A stretch of 64,000 nt of DNA from Corynebacterium ulcerans (GTDB lineage Bacteria > Actinomycetota > Actinomycetes > Mycobacteriales > Mycobacteriaceae): assembly GCF_900187135.1 (NCBI RefSeq), contig NZ_LT906443.1, positions 1,302,001-1,366,000 on the forward strand. Direction: 5' to 3'. Each line of letters starts with the position of its first letter. The stretch's first letter is position 1. The notes below the pieces were generated by a model. It saw only the letters and a list, made by a program, of their open reading frames with translations, had not been told where the DNA came from and searched no databases. Of this stretch, positions 18,311 to 27,683 are shown piece by piece. The translations under genes were made by a program, and so were the position numbers.

Positions 18311-19459
18311 ATGGCAATTCATGAGCGAATCGACGCACTCGCAACGCAGGTAGCCGGCTTATCCGCGCAAGAGCATGGCTTCGCTCATTTCGATGCTGAT
18401 GCGGCACATCGTCAGGCAGACATGCGCGCGCCCCTACCACCGCAGCGGCTCTCCGGGTGGATCATCCCGGCCAAGGATCTCTCCGATGTGGCAGGCATGC
18501 CTACCAGTTATGGCTCGATCCATCGCAGAGTTATGGCGGCGGAAACCGATCCCTTTATAGCCAGATATATGGCGCAGGGTGCGATAGTCCCTGGTAAATC
18601 GCTGGTTCCAGAGCTGGGACTCACTGCGTACACAGAACCTGTGGGATTAGCTGCCCCAGTTTTTCATGGTCATACGCCCGGTGGTTCTTCAGGAGGCGCC
18701 GCGGTAATGGTCGCTCGTGGATTGGTGCGAGCCGCTCATGCTTCTGATGGTGGTGGTTCGATCCGCGTTCCGGCGGCGTGCACCGGGATCGTGGGCTTCA
18801 AGCCACCCCACGATGCGTCGCGAGCCAACCCGGTGACGCAGGGATTCCTCACCCGTACGCTTGCCGACGCCGCCTACCTCCATAACATCCGTCCACTACA
18901 ACGCCCGTTGCGCATTGGTGTGCTCACGCAACCTGTCCATGCAGAGGTAGATGTTGCACCCCATATTCTTGCCGCAGTAGAGGATGCAGCCGCGCGGCTG
19001 TCCGCTGCTGGCCATACGGTAAGCGCAGTGAGCAGGCCTTATGGCGACGAGCCGTTTGCGGCTTTTCATGACATTCTGGCGCTAAAATCTACAAAAATTC
19101 ATGGGCCGGCGTCTCCGATCGTGGAGTGGCTACGCGATTGCGGGCGCCGTGTGTCTCTATCCCGGAAGGCGGAGGCTATGCGGACTTTCGTGGGCGTCGA
19201 CAAGCTTCTGCTCGATGCTTGGGACATCGACGTCGTACTCACCCCCACCCTGGCGTTTGATCCACCACCCGTGGGGCATTTCTCCGCGATGACGCCGGAG
19301 GAAGATTTTGCAGCGCAGACCCGTTGGACCCCGTGGGGAACCATGTTCAACATGTCTGGTGGCGCCGCGCTCTCGGTGCCGCACCGTGGGGTGGGAATTC
19401 AGCTCGGCGCCATCCGCGCGACCGTGTCAGAGCTTTTTGGCGTGGCGGAGGCATTATGA
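18311..19459 (+). CDS. Amidase-signature family hydrolase
   Basis: 382 residues. The amidase signature is clear: GGSSGGAAVMVARGLV with the cis-Ser, and ASDGGGSIRVPAACTGIVGFKP with the nucleophilic Ser; the catalytic Lys is probably in IIPAKDL. Members cleave amide bonds in varied small substrates; this sequence is short for the family (often 450 or more) and the substrate is unknown. The ATG at 18311 is preceded by TAGTGT at exactly 7 bases, so it is probably leaderless. Its TGA overlaps the start of the CPBP protease gene (ATGA). Confidence 0.88.
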   Translation: MAIHERIDALATQVAGLSAQEHGFAHFDADAAHRQADMRAPLPPQRLSGWIIPAKDLSDVAGMPTSYGSIHRRVMAAETDPFIARYMAQGAIVPGKSLVPELGLTAYTEPVGLAAPVFHGHTPGGSSGGAAVMVARGLVRAAHASDGGGSIRVPAACTGIVGFKPPHDASRANPVTQGFLTRTLADAAYLHNIRPLQRPLRIGVLTQPVHAEVDVAPHILAAVEDAAARLSAAGHTVSAVSRPYGDEPFAAFHDILALKSTKIHGPASPIVEWLRDCGRRVSLSRKAEAMRTFVGVDKLLLDAWDIDVVLTPTLAFDPPPVGHFSAMTPEEDFAAQTRWTPWGTMFNMSGGAALSVPHRGVGIQLGAIRATVSELFGVAEAL

Positions 19460-20217
19460 GTCGCCGCATTCACGTAGAGATCTGGTTGGTTCTTGCTATC
19501 ACGTTCGGCATGTCCGGATTGCGTTCGCTTTTAAGGCTTATCGACGCCACCCTCTCCCCCATAGCCCTCAACGAGCAGAGCACCACTCTTAATTCTTCCC
19601 GGGCAGATTCCCCCTGGCTCGACCTCGCGCTGCAGCTGTGTGGCGCAGGAACTCTCATCGCGTGGGGGTTACTCTCCTTATTCCTCCTGGCTGCCAATGC
19701 CCCCGAGCGCCGCATTCCTGGCCCGCTGCTTCGACTCACATCTGCAAAGACATGGCTCACAGAGGTCGGATGGGGAGCTGTGCTTGCGCTTGCTATCGGA
19801 GTACCTGGCCTTGCCTTCTACGTCACGGCGGTACACCTGGGATTATCCAAGCAGGTTATTCCGAGTTCGCTCGACATCTGGTGGGCGATTCCCATTTTGC
19901 TGCTTTATTCGTTTGCCAACGCCTTTGCAGAGGAAATCGTAGTGGTCGGATGGCTGAGCACGCGACTGCAACAACTCGGTAAATCGACCGGCTTTATCCT
20001 CCTGACGTCCTCCTTATTGCGCGGCTCTTATCATCTCTACCAGGGCTTTTCCGCAGGAGTCGGCAATATGATTATGGGGTTCCTCTTCACGTGGTTCTAC
20101 CTCAGATGGCGCCCACGACACGTCTGGCCGCTCATCGTCGGGCACTTCCTTATTGACGCCGTCGCCTTTGTCGGTTACTCCCTCATCGGTGGAAATCTGC
20201 AGTTCTTGGGCCTTTAA
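19456..20217 (+). CDS. CPBP (CAAX/Rce1-like) intramembrane metalloprotease
   Basis: 253 residues with about seven membrane helices. The family motifs are present: EE with R/W context (FAEEIVVVGWLSTRL, the first EE), RGSYHLYQG (R-x3-H), and HFLIDAVAF with the last metal-binding His and Asp. CPBP proteases are integral-membrane glutamate/histidine enzymes; in bacteria they have been linked to bacteriocin immunity and to protein processing. The start at 19456 overlaps the stop of the amidase gene (ATGA) and is preferred over an in-frame start 44 codons earlier that runs through the amidase coding sequence. Confidence 0.87.
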   Translation: MSRRIHVEIWLVLAITFGMSGLRSLLRLIDATLSPIALNEQSTTLNSSRADSPWLDLALQLCGAGTLIAWGLLSLFLLAANAPERRIPGPLLRLTSAKTWLTEVGWGAVLALAIGVPGLAFYVTAVHLGLSKQVIPSSLDIWWAIPILLLYSFANAFAEEIVVVGWLSTRLQQLGKSTGFILLTSSLLRGSYHLYQGFSAGVGNMIMGFLFTWFYLRWRPRHVWPLIVGHFLIDAVAFVGYSLIGGNLQFLGL

Positions 20218-20267
20218 ATCTGCGATGAGTTAGCCGCAATCGGCTTTGGCTTACTACGCTTATTCTC

Positions 20268-21548
20268 ATGAACCCACAGGAGCCACAGGCAGGACACGGA
20301 TCGCGTGACGAGTTCATGCGCGACTCCCAAGGAAATCCCCTGCTCGATCGCTACGGGCGCCCCGTACGCCGCCGAGGTAGGAGCGCACCGCAACGACGGC
20401 CGCGTCGTAACGCTCAGGCTCCCCAGCCGGAGGCAACGCGTTTCGACGCCCCCGCGCAACCGCAGCGCCCCCAACAATATTTCCCGTCGGAACACGAACA
20501 ACAGCAGCTGCGGCAGCAACAACTATCCCAGGGCTACGCCGACCCCCGTGGGCACCAATCCCAGAATTTCCAACCCAACCGCCACTTTGAACGCCACCAG
20601 GCCGCTATCCAGCAGCCCAAAGCACCCCGACGTCGCCGGCGGATTCTGCGCCCACGTGGTTGTTTGTCCAGCTTAACGTGGCTAGTAGTTATCGTTATGG
20701 TCCTCAGTGTCGCCGGCACGCTCTGGATGGATACCAAGCTCAACCGCACCGATGCCCGCCCCGCGAATCGCGTCGCTAACACTGCTGGAACAAACTGGCT
20801 ACTCGTCGGCTCAGATTCCCGCACAGGACTCAGCGAAGCCGACGCCCAACGACTAGGCACCGGCGGCGACCTCGGCTCCATGCGAACCGACACCATCATG
20901 CTGCTCCACATACCCACCAGCGGCAAAGCAACTCTGCTGTCCCTCCCCCGCGACTCCTACGTCAGTATTCCTGGGTATGGAATGGATAAAATCAATGCGG
21001 CTTTCACCTATGGTGGCGCACCGCTGCTCACCCAAACTGTCGAAGGAGCCACCGGACTGCGCGTGGACCACTACGCAGAAATCGGCATGGGCGGATTAGC
21101 CAACGTTGTCGATGCGGTTGGCGGCATCGAAGTCTGCCCGGCAGAACCCATCACAGACCCCCTAGCGGCACTTTCCATTAATGCTGGATGCCAGAAAGTC
21201 AACGGTCCAACAGCCCTCGGATATGTCCGCACGCGTGCTACTCCCCTAGGCGATCTTGATCGCGTACAACGCCAACGAGAATTTTTCGCCGCACTGGTTA
21301 ATAAACTCACGTCCACCAGCACCTTTGCCAATCCATTCCGGTTCTTCCCCACCATAACCAGCGTGGCAGGAAGCTTCACCGTAGGCAGTAATGACCACGT
21401 CTGGCATCTTTTCCGCGTCGCCCTAGCGATGCGTGAAGGAGTAGACACCGTCACTGTCCCTTACTCAGGATTTGCCAACTACGACGTAGGAAGCGTGGTC
21501 CTGTGGGACGAAGCAGCAGCTGAACAGCTATTCAGCTCTTTGCGATAA
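20268..21548 (+). CDS. LytR-CpsA-Psr (LCP) family cell-wall ligase
   Basis: 426 residues. A long Arg/Gln/Pro-rich cytoplasmic N-terminus is followed by one membrane helix near residue 140 and an extracellular LCP domain. Visible are WLLVGSDSRTG, a GSMRTDTIMLLHI block, LSLPRDSYVSIPG with the catalytic Arg, and MDKINAAFTYGG. LCP proteins move lipid-linked glycopolymers onto peptidoglycan; in Corynebacteriales this is the attachment of arabinogalactan. TACGCT lies 7 bases before the ATG, which fits a leaderless start. Monocistronic. Confidence 0.92.
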   Translation: MNPQEPQAGHGSRDEFMRDSQGNPLLDRYGRPVRRRGRSAPQRRPRRNAQAPQPEATRFDAPAQPQRPQQYFPSEHEQQQLRQQQLSQGYADPRGHQSQNFQPNRHFERHQAAIQQPKAPRRRRRILRPRGCLSSLTWLVVIVMVLSVAGTLWMDTKLNRTDARPANRVANTAGTNWLLVGSDSRTGLSEADAQRLGTGGDLGSMRTDTIMLLHIPTSGKATLLSLPRDSYVSIPGYGMDKINAAFTYGGAPLLTQTVEGATGLRVDHYAEIGMGGLANVVDAVGGIEVCPAEPITDPLAALSINAGCQKVNGPTALGYVRTRATPLGDLDRVQRQREFFAALVNKLTSTSTFANPFRFFPTITSVAGSFTVGSNDHVWHLFRVALAMREGVDTVTVPYSGFANYDVGSVVLWDEAAAEQLFSSLR

Positions 21549-21564
21549 TCATCGCCCTACGCAT

Positions 21565-21599
21565 AATGCCGTTGTGACTGTTCTAATCACAACGGCATT
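21565..21599. terminator. Terminator between convergent LCP and CirA-like genes
   Basis: 13-bp perfect stem AATGCCGTTGTGA / TCACAACGGCATT with a 9-nt loop. No long T-run on either side. Confidence 0.65.
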
Positions 21600-21650
21600 G
21601 CTGCATTTACAGCATCCTAGTGAACCTTTGGCTCAGGTTTTGGGGTGCCT

Positions 21651-22760
21651 TTAACGAGGCAAGAACGGCAACAGTATATGCACCAAACCAGCAAGCAAGC
21701 CCACGCCACCCAAAGACACAATCGCCTTCAACCATGCAGGCCACGTGGTGGGAGACCAAGAAATCTGCGGTGACTTAGCAGGCGGAACCTTATCCTTATC
21801 CTGATCCTTCGTCTCAGGAGCCTTATTCTCTGTATCTACCTTGGGCTTATCCGATTCTGCTTTAGGCTTCTCTGCGTCTGCTTTAGGCTTCTCGGGAGCC
21901 GGCTTCGCATCTTCTTTGGGCGTCTCTGGCTTTTCTTGAGGCTTTGGTTCTGCCTCTGCTAAAGGGCCGTTGAGCGCAACTAACTTTGCCTTATTCTCCT
22001 GAGCTACCTTGAGAATTTCGTCTTTTTTAATGTCTTCAGGCTTGTCAAGCTTAGAAGCAACGAGCTGATCCTCTGCTTCTCCCATATGATGCCCTGATTT
22101 AATATTTTCAATAAAACGATCTTGGACATTCCAATTCAAGATGGAATATGCATCAAACTCGTACGTTTCTTTCTGAGCTTTTAGCTTTTTGATCACTCGC
22201 TCAAGACCATCTACACCATTCGTTGCAATCTTATGAGTATTGCTGATCTTGGATTTATCTGGGTTTGTCGATTCAGCAAACAGAGCATCTTTCCGGTACT
22301 TCTCTTCCATTTTCTTGAGAACAGGAAGAGCTTTCTCAGATTCTTGCAGCTCAATGCCTACACGAGTTAAATCCAGAGCTCTAGCTTCTGTATTGCCCTC
22401 TACTTTAAGTATCGCTAGTGCCACCCGTGCTTTTGCCAGATAGCAGGCATTCTCAGATTCTTCGTGAGCCCTTCTCATTTCATCGGTAGCATTTTTATAA
22501 TCCTCAAATTTTTGGTCCCCCGATGCTGCGTGATACAAATGGCGAACCTTTGCCACGGAAACCAGAGAATTTAACTCGGGAAGGTACTGAGAACCGTCCT
22601 CAGCTTTATTAATCATGTAGTTCCCAGGCATCGCATCGTGCGTCTGTGCACTAGCCACCGCAGTGACTAATGGCGACGTCGCTGCCAGCGAAGATGCAGT
22701 GAACACAGAAGCTGTAGCCAAAGCGCTGATGGTGAGAGAAAGTATGCGGTTGTTTTTCAT
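21651..22760 (-). CDS. Secreted, membrane-anchored protein of the haem operon (CirA-like)
   Basis: 369 residues with a signal peptide (LTISALATASVFTASSLAA), an extracellular helical domain rich in Lys and Glu, a Pro/Lys/Glu repeat stretch (repeated EKPKA- and SDKPK-like units, about 270-325) and a C-terminal membrane helix. No HtaA domain was seen. It starts 11 bases after the HtaA-domain gene with AAAGGA 8 bases before the ATG, so it is the second gene of an iron-controlled operon. Position and architecture resemble CirA, the partner of ChtC in C. diphtheriae; that match is from memory and not tested. Its biochemical role is unknown. Confidence 0.7.
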   Translation of the reverse strand: MKNNRILSLTISALATASVFTASSLAATSPLVTAVASAQTHDAMPGNYMINKAEDGSQYLPELNSLVSVAKVRHLYHAASGDQKFEDYKNATDEMRRAHEESENACYLAKARVALAILKVEGNTEARALDLTRVGIELQESEKALPVLKKMEEKYRKDALFAESTNPDKSKISNTHKIATNGVDGLERVIKKLKAQKETYEFDAYSILNWNVQDRFIENIKSGHHMGEAEDQLVASKLDKPEDIKKDEILKVAQENKAKLVALNGPLAEAEPKPQEKPETPKEDAKPAPEKPKADAEKPKAESDKPKVDTENKAPETKDQDKDKVPPAKSPQISWSPTTWPAWLKAIVSLGGVGLLAGLVHILLPFLPR

Positions 22761-22771
22761 GTTTATATCCT

Positions 22772-24721
22772 TTAGAGACCCAAGAAGCTACGAATATGGT
22801 TTTGGAAGAAGAAAGAAAGAACGGAAAGTCCACCCAAGACTCCCAGGACAATGCCGATGATCTTTCCTATTTGCTCAGCTTTCCCGCTGGTTGAAGGCTT
22901 TGTTTTGTCTGACTCAAGCCGCTCGATTTCTTTAAGGCGGTTTTCATTGTCAGGCTTAGCCGCAGGCGGTTTGGACATGTCTGTCATACGAGTGAGCACG
23001 TAATATTCCTTGAGATCGCCAGTCGATTCATCCAAGGTCTGCACATAAACGTCACCGTTTTTGTTGATTAAAAAGTCACCGTGTCGCCGGTTGGACGTCT
23101 CTCTGCCATTAGTGATGGGAAGCGACTTTTCTACTTTCAAATCTGCGGGATCGAGCCAGTTCAGATTGCCGTTCTTGCCGTCTAACTGAACAATTTTTCC
23201 GTCATGGAAAACTGAACCTGCCCAAAGCTCTCCTCCAGAAAGCTGTATGGATTCTGTCACTACAGAAACATCCCGGTTGGCGTACTTCAACATTTGTGCG
23301 CCACCTCGGCCAAAGTGGGTAGATCGCAGGATAGTTTCGCCATCAGTAGACACCCCAAAAAGAGCCGTACGCTCTAGGTACTGAGACCCCTTCATGTACT
23401 TGAAAGCTTCTTCATCGGAGGCATTCAGATCAATAGAGAAGAGGAAGCCCTTGGTAGCAACGCTGTCTTCTTCGTTCAGAACTATGGCAGCACCTGGATG
23501 GAAGATAAAGGTTCCATCGTTCATCTTCGCAACTTCGGCAAAGTCATCAATATTAAAGATCTTGGCGTACACCGACTCGCCATCGACAACCTTCGCCCCA
23601 AGAATTTTTTCCGTCTTCGGAAGAGCTATCGAGCGCTGTTTCTCAGACTTATCAAAAATGGTGAGATGACCACCATTGTCCCTGGCTGAGTCGTCGCCTG
23701 CTTCAGCACTAATTGCAAAGAACTTGCCGGAATCTGGATCCACGCCGATTCCCCGAATAGGCTCAGAAACGGTTCCCACGCTGATAGGCTCACCAATCGC
23801 GTCTCCAGAGACAGCGACTTTCATGAGTGTCTTCGCATCAGAGGCACCCTCCGATGCTGCGTAGAAGAGCTCGCCCGTCGCGTCATTAAAAGCGACCGTG
23901 GCCAGCTTATCTATGGGTAGTTCTTTTGTAGCTATGGGTCGCAGTTCTGCGTCGAGAAGCGTCACTCCGTATTCAGCAGTCACAACCACGATCTTCTCGC
24001 CGTAGAGGAATGGGCGGGAGATGTGATCGTAGTCCTTTGGTGCTGTCCATTTTTGGGCCGCGGTTCGCAGACCACCTTGATCACCGGCCGGGCGCACACC
24101 CTTGCCTTTGTAAGTGAAACCAAGAGGGTCTAGGCCTTCATTCTCGTTATAAAAATCAGAGAACATTTTCACACCGTCGGGAGTCAGCGCAGTAGCGATA
24201 TCAGACCAGCTGATTTTGCCCTCGCTATCCGTAAATTGCGCTCCCGACGTATACAGGTTTGCAATTCGGACAGGCCCTTCAGGGGAGAAGTACTGGCCCG
24301 TGGTGTATTGCTTCGAGCGCACAGTGGCTTCCATGTAGGACCCCTCTGGAGCAATGACCACCTTAGGGTTCTTCATGGAGAGGTCGAGCGAGCACTCATC
24401 ATCAACAGGGTCTTTTTTCCCTGTATTTTTGCAGTACTTCTTGTACAGGACCTCACCTTTGAATTGGGCCTCAAGCTTTGAGGTGGACTCATTAAAAGTC
24501 TGGGAGACCAAAGGGAAGGTAAAGGATTTATCGGAACGGGCGGCGCCGTCGGAAAGCTTTGTAGCGCCACCAGTGTAATTGTTAAAGCTAGAACGTATTC
24601 CCCAAGACAGGGAGCCTTCAGCTGAGGCATCCTGCGAATATGCAACTGGTGTGAGGGAAACGAGGGAGGATGCCATAACCGTTGCCACAATAGTGGCCGT
24701 ATGGCGTCGCATTCGGTTCAA
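22772..24721 (-). CDS. HtaA-domain haem-binding surface protein (ChtA/ChtC-like)
   Basis: 649 residues. A signal peptide is followed directly by an HtaA (CR) domain: GSLSWGIRSSFNNYTGG, with Tyr residues that in this family bind haem, plus the GKISWSD region. Residues beyond about 230 look like a beta-propeller (repeated DGE, DSGKFFAIS and LDAELRPIATK-like strands). The C-terminus has a membrane helix and a short tail. Architecture and length match ChtA and ChtC of C. diphtheriae, which take haem from haemoglobin-haptoglobin. A TTG start at 24721 is favoured: AAAGGAAC lies 4-6 bases upstream, whereas the ATG three codons later is too far. A DtxR-like box precedes it. Confidence 0.82.
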   Translation of the reverse strand: MNRMRRHTATIVATVMASSLVSLTPVAYSQDASAEGSLSWGIRSSFNNYTGGATKLSDGAARSDKSFTFPLVSQTFNESTSKLEAQFKGEVLYKKYCKNTGKKDPVDDECSLDLSMKNPKVVIAPEGSYMEATVRSKQYTTGQYFSPEGPVRIANLYTSGAQFTDSEGKISWSDIATALTPDGVKMFSDFYNENEGLDPLGFTYKGKGVRPAGDQGGLRTAAQKWTAPKDYDHISRPFLYGEKIVVVTAEYGVTLLDAELRPIATKELPIDKLATVAFNDATGELFYAASEGASDAKTLMKVAVSGDAIGEPISVGTVSEPIRGIGVDPDSGKFFAISAEAGDDSARDNGGHLTIFDKSEKQRSIALPKTEKILGAKVVDGESVYAKIFNIDDFAEVAKMNDGTFIFHPGAAIVLNEEDSVATKGFLFSIDLNASDEEAFKYMKGSQYLERTALFGVSTDGETILRSTHFGRGGAQMLKYANRDVSVVTESIQLSGGELWAGSVFHDGKIVQLDGKNGNLNWLDPADLKVEKSLPITNGRETSNRRHGDFLINKNGDVYVQTLDESTGDLKEYYVLTRMTDMSKPPAAKPDNENRLKEIERLESDKTKPSTSGKAEQIGKIIGIVLGVLGGLSVLSFFFQNHIRSFLGL

Positions 24722-24790
24722 CGCAGTTCCTTTCGAGTTATGCAATTCACCCGGCACTAGCCGAGCGCACATAACCCTATACCCGTTTTA

Positions 24791-24809
24791 TTAGGCGTGC
24801 CTAACCTTA
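24791..24809. promoter_or_regulatory. DtxR-like iron box
   Basis: TTAGGCGTGCCTAACCTTA matches 15 of 19 positions of the DtxR consensus (TTAGGTTAGCCTAACCTAA), including the full GCCTAACCT half. It sits 70 bases upstream of the HtaA-domain gene, so that operon should be repressed by iron. Confidence 0.85.
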
Positions 24810-24945
24810 GTTAAAGACGGGGGTAAGCGAGCCGCCCTCAGCTTTCTTTGCACATCCAATAAGCTCGGCAAATTGGTCTCCCAGGAAAAACTTCTTATTT
24901 TGCACAACACAATGGTTGACCCTGCTACCCAGCCCATAAAAAGAA

Positions 24946-24973
24946 AACGGGCACCCGCAGTGGAGTGCCCGTT
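24946..24973 (-). terminator. Terminator after the AGCS symporter gene
   Basis: AACGGGCAC / GTGCCCGTT stem, 10-nt loop; on the minus strand followed by TTCTTTTTAT. Confidence 0.85.
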
Positions 24974-24985
24974 AAAGATTAATTT

Positions 24986-26545
24986 TTAGGGTTCATAGGG
25001 TGCGTCGCCAAGGCGAGGATCGATATGAGCACCGCGCTCAGCCCCAACCGCTTCACGACGCTTCTTGCGCTCGACCCAGAAATCAGCATTCTTAATACCC
25101 ACGGCATCTGGATCAAAGTCCGGTTCCAGTCCAGCCTTCTTCTGCCGATAATAATCACGCAAGCATTTAAGGGCAGGTACCTGCAGAATAAGTATTCCGA
25201 TCACGTTAAGCCAGGCAGTAGTGCCCACTCCAATATCACCCAGCGTCCACGCCGCGCCAGGAGTGGACGTCGCGCCAATAATCACCGACACAATCATGAG
25301 CGACCTAAGCGCCCAGATAATAACTCTACGCAGTCCCTTGCTGTGGACCCAGCGATTCAGATACGCAAAATTGGTCTCCGACAAGTAGTAATAAGCAACC
25401 ACCGTGGTAAAGGCAAAGAACATAATGGCGACCGCGATAAACGACGGTCCTAATCCCGAAGCAACTGAATCCAAACCCGACTGCACAAATCCCGGCCCCA
25501 CTGGAACGCCATCCGGCAGCGAGCCTTGGTAGACCACAGCCCCCTCTTCGCTCTCACCGGAAAAGACCTTGTACATATCGGTCGAGATGATGATGAACGC
25601 CGTTGCAGAACACACAAAAAGCGTATCGACGTACACGGCAAACGCTTGCGCAAAACCTTGCTTTGCCGGGTGCGAGACCTCCGCAGCAGCTGCAGCCTGC
25701 GGGCCAGTGCCCTGACCAGCCTCATTGGAATAAATACCACGACGAACACCCCACATGATCGCGGATCCAAACAGCCCCGAGAAAGTGGCCTCAGCATTAA
25801 ACGCAGACTTAAAAATCAAACCAAAGACGTGAGGAATCTGATCAAAGTTCATAAACAAGATGACAACGGCAACCGCGATATAAATAGCAGCCATGGCCGG
25901 CACCACCATCGTGGCAAAGTTTGCGATGCGCTTCACCCCGCCGATAATGATCAGAGCAAGCACCACAGCAAGCACCACAGCGGTAATCTTTACATCCACC
26001 CCCCATGCATTATTGACCGCCGCGGCCACACCGTTCGCTTGGATTCCCGGGAGAAAGTAGCTGGTGGAAAGAATCATCGCGACGGCAAAGACAATGCCAT
26101 AGACCAGCATAAATGGGGCAGCCTTGGTGTGGCGATACGCCTTTTCCAGATAAAACGCCGGCCCGCCACGGTACTCGCCGGTATCGCGATCCTGTTCTTT
26201 ATAAATCTGAGCGAGGGTACATTCCACAAATGATGTTGAGGCACCCAAAAAGGCAACCATCCACATCCAAAACACTGCACCGGGGCCACCGAATGCGATA
26301 GCCGTAGCCACACCAGCAATGTTGCCCACGCCCACACGACCGGCAAGGGACATCATCAACGATTGGAAAGAGGAGACACCGTTTTCCGATTTTTCACCAC
26401 GCCGCAGCTGCCGGAGCATATCCGGAAGACCTCGCAGCTGCACAAACCGGGTAGCCACAGTGAAGTAGATGCCTGCAGCCAAGCACAAAAACACAAGCGC
26501 TGGAGACCAGATTACTGAGTTCAGAGTACTAAGTGCATCAGCCAT
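24986..26545 (-). CDS. Sodium:alanine/glycine symporter (AGCS family)
   Basis: 519 residues, about 11 membrane helices. The family block GRVGVGNIAGVATAIAFGGPGA (landmark) and GPAFYLEKAYRHT are unmistakable, followed by GQGTGPQAAAAAEVSHP-type sequence in the middle. These carriers import alanine or glycine with sodium. The ATG at 26545 has GGGAG 6 bases upstream. Monocistronic: a terminator follows and another hairpin precedes it. Confidence 0.93.
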   Translation of the reverse strand: MADALSTLNSVIWSPALVFLCLAAGIYFTVATRFVQLRGLPDMLRQLRRGEKSENGVSSFQSLMMSLAGRVGVGNIAGVATAIAFGGPGAVFWMWMVAFLGASTSFVECTLAQIYKEQDRDTGEYRGGPAFYLEKAYRHTKAAPFMLVYGIVFAVAMILSTSYFLPGIQANGVAAAVNNAWGVDVKITAVVLAVVLALIIIGGVKRIANFATMVVPAMAAIYIAVAVVILFMNFDQIPHVFGLIFKSAFNAEATFSGLFGSAIMWGVRRGIYSNEAGQGTGPQAAAAAEVSHPAKQGFAQAFAVYVDTLFVCSATAFIIISTDMYKVFSGESEEGAVVYQGSLPDGVPVGPGFVQSGLDSVASGLGPSFIAVAIMFFAFTTVVAYYYLSETNFAYLNRWVHSKGLRRVIIWALRSLMIVSVIIGATSTPGAAWTLGDIGVGTTAWLNVIGILILQVPALKCLRDYYRQKKAGLEPDFDPDAVGIKNADFWVERKKRREAVGAERGAHIDPRLGDAPYEP

Positions 26546-26646
26546 ATAAACTCCCTAGATGTGATTGGCATCTCTTTTTGAAGATTTATACATCATGCAC
26601 CACAATGGCGTGGAATGCACTGATTCCTAGAAAACCGCCACCATGT

Positions 26647-26677
26647 GGGGGCACGGACACTCTGAAAACGTGCCCCC
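26647..26677 (-). terminator. Possible terminator after the DUF5926 gene
   Basis: GGGGGCACG / CGTGCCCCC stem with a 13-nt loop. No T-run, so the call is tentative. Confidence 0.5.
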
Positions 26678-26708
26678 GTCATCGCTACCTAACGTTGCCT
26701 AACGTGGT

Positions 26709-27620
26709 CTAGCGAATAGTCACCTGACGAGACTTGATGTTCTCCAGTTGACGACGCTCATCAGGATTCAACTGAGAGTCATTGCCCAGCTCAGCCTCAA
26801 TCTTCTCATTCAAGGACACAAGATCAGCGGCATAGTCCTCGTGAGAGCGCTCAGGATCCAGATCCCACACCGGGACGGCGAGTCCGTGGGTGCGGAAGAC
26901 GCCGGCAAACTTGGTTTCGTCGCCAAGCTTTAGCTCTCCGCGGGCAGCAATGCGGGCAAGGGCGCGCAACAACGTGTCTTCTTCCTCGCCGCGTACCCAC
27001 CGAATGTGAGCCTTCTGACCTGGGTTAATCCACCATACGGTTCCTGGAACTTCTGCCTCTACGCGATGCGAAGGCAAAACGGAGTCATTAGCCGCCTGGA
27101 TTGCCTGAGCATGCATGGGGCTCACGGCAGTGCCTTCCGGAATCCACCAGTTGAAATCGCCGAACTCGGTGATCTCGATCTCCTGGTCAGCGCCAAGTAG
27201 CTCGTTCAACTTTGGCTCGGTGCCATCTGCCACAGCGCGATCCAAGGTCTCTCCCGGCTTAGCGCTCTTCGCCCAGTTCAGGGCATAGGCCAGATCGCGA
27301 TTCGGATTATTGGAACGGGCCTGGGTCTGCAGAGCGACGAGGATATCTCCCCCTACTGACTCTTCGCGCACCAATGCCGCGCTACCACCTGGCAAAACCG
27401 TGCACAACGACACCTCGCCAAGCCCCTCAACCGTGACCTTAGCCACCGCAGACGGCACGAATTCCTGCATAGCCACCAGATCCGTCTCAAAAGCGAATCC
27501 ACCATACGGCCGCGGGTCGCGCTCAAATGCCGCGCGTTCTGCAGCGCGAGCAGCAAGCTTAGCCTGACGACGACTCATGCCCTCAGGAAGCTGTTCCTTC
27601 TTTTTGTTCTTCTTAGCCAT
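26709..27620 (-). CDS. DUF5926-family protein
   Basis: 303 residues, soluble. The N-terminus is a basic tail (MAKKNKKKEQ, then RRQAKLAARAAERAAFERDPRPY), after which a conserved domain begins at GGFAFETDLVAMQEFVPSA. It is a widely conserved actinobacterial protein of unknown function. Late blocks with VWDLDPER and HEDYAADLVSLNEKIEAEL are also family-like. TAAGTT stands 7 bases before the ATG at 27620, giving a leaderless start and deciding against the alternative start three codons earlier. No role can be assigned. Confidence 0.8.
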   Translation of the reverse strand: MAKKNKKKEQLPEGMSRRQAKLAARAAERAAFERDPRPYGGFAFETDLVAMQEFVPSAVAKVTVEGLGEVSLCTVLPGGSAALVREESVGGDILVALQTQARSNNPNRDLAYALNWAKSAKPGETLDRAVADGTEPKLNELLGADQEIEITEFGDFNWWIPEGTAVSPMHAQAIQAANDSVLPSHRVEAEVPGTVWWINPGQKAHIRWVRGEEEDTLLRALARIAARGELKLGDETKFAGVFRTHGLAVPVWDLDPERSHEDYAADLVSLNEKIEAELGNDSQLNPDERRQLENIKSRQVTIR

Positions 27621-27683
27621 GCCACACAACTTACCGGTAGTCAGGCCTCAACACAGCCTCAGGGTTTCTTCACCTTGAGCCTC

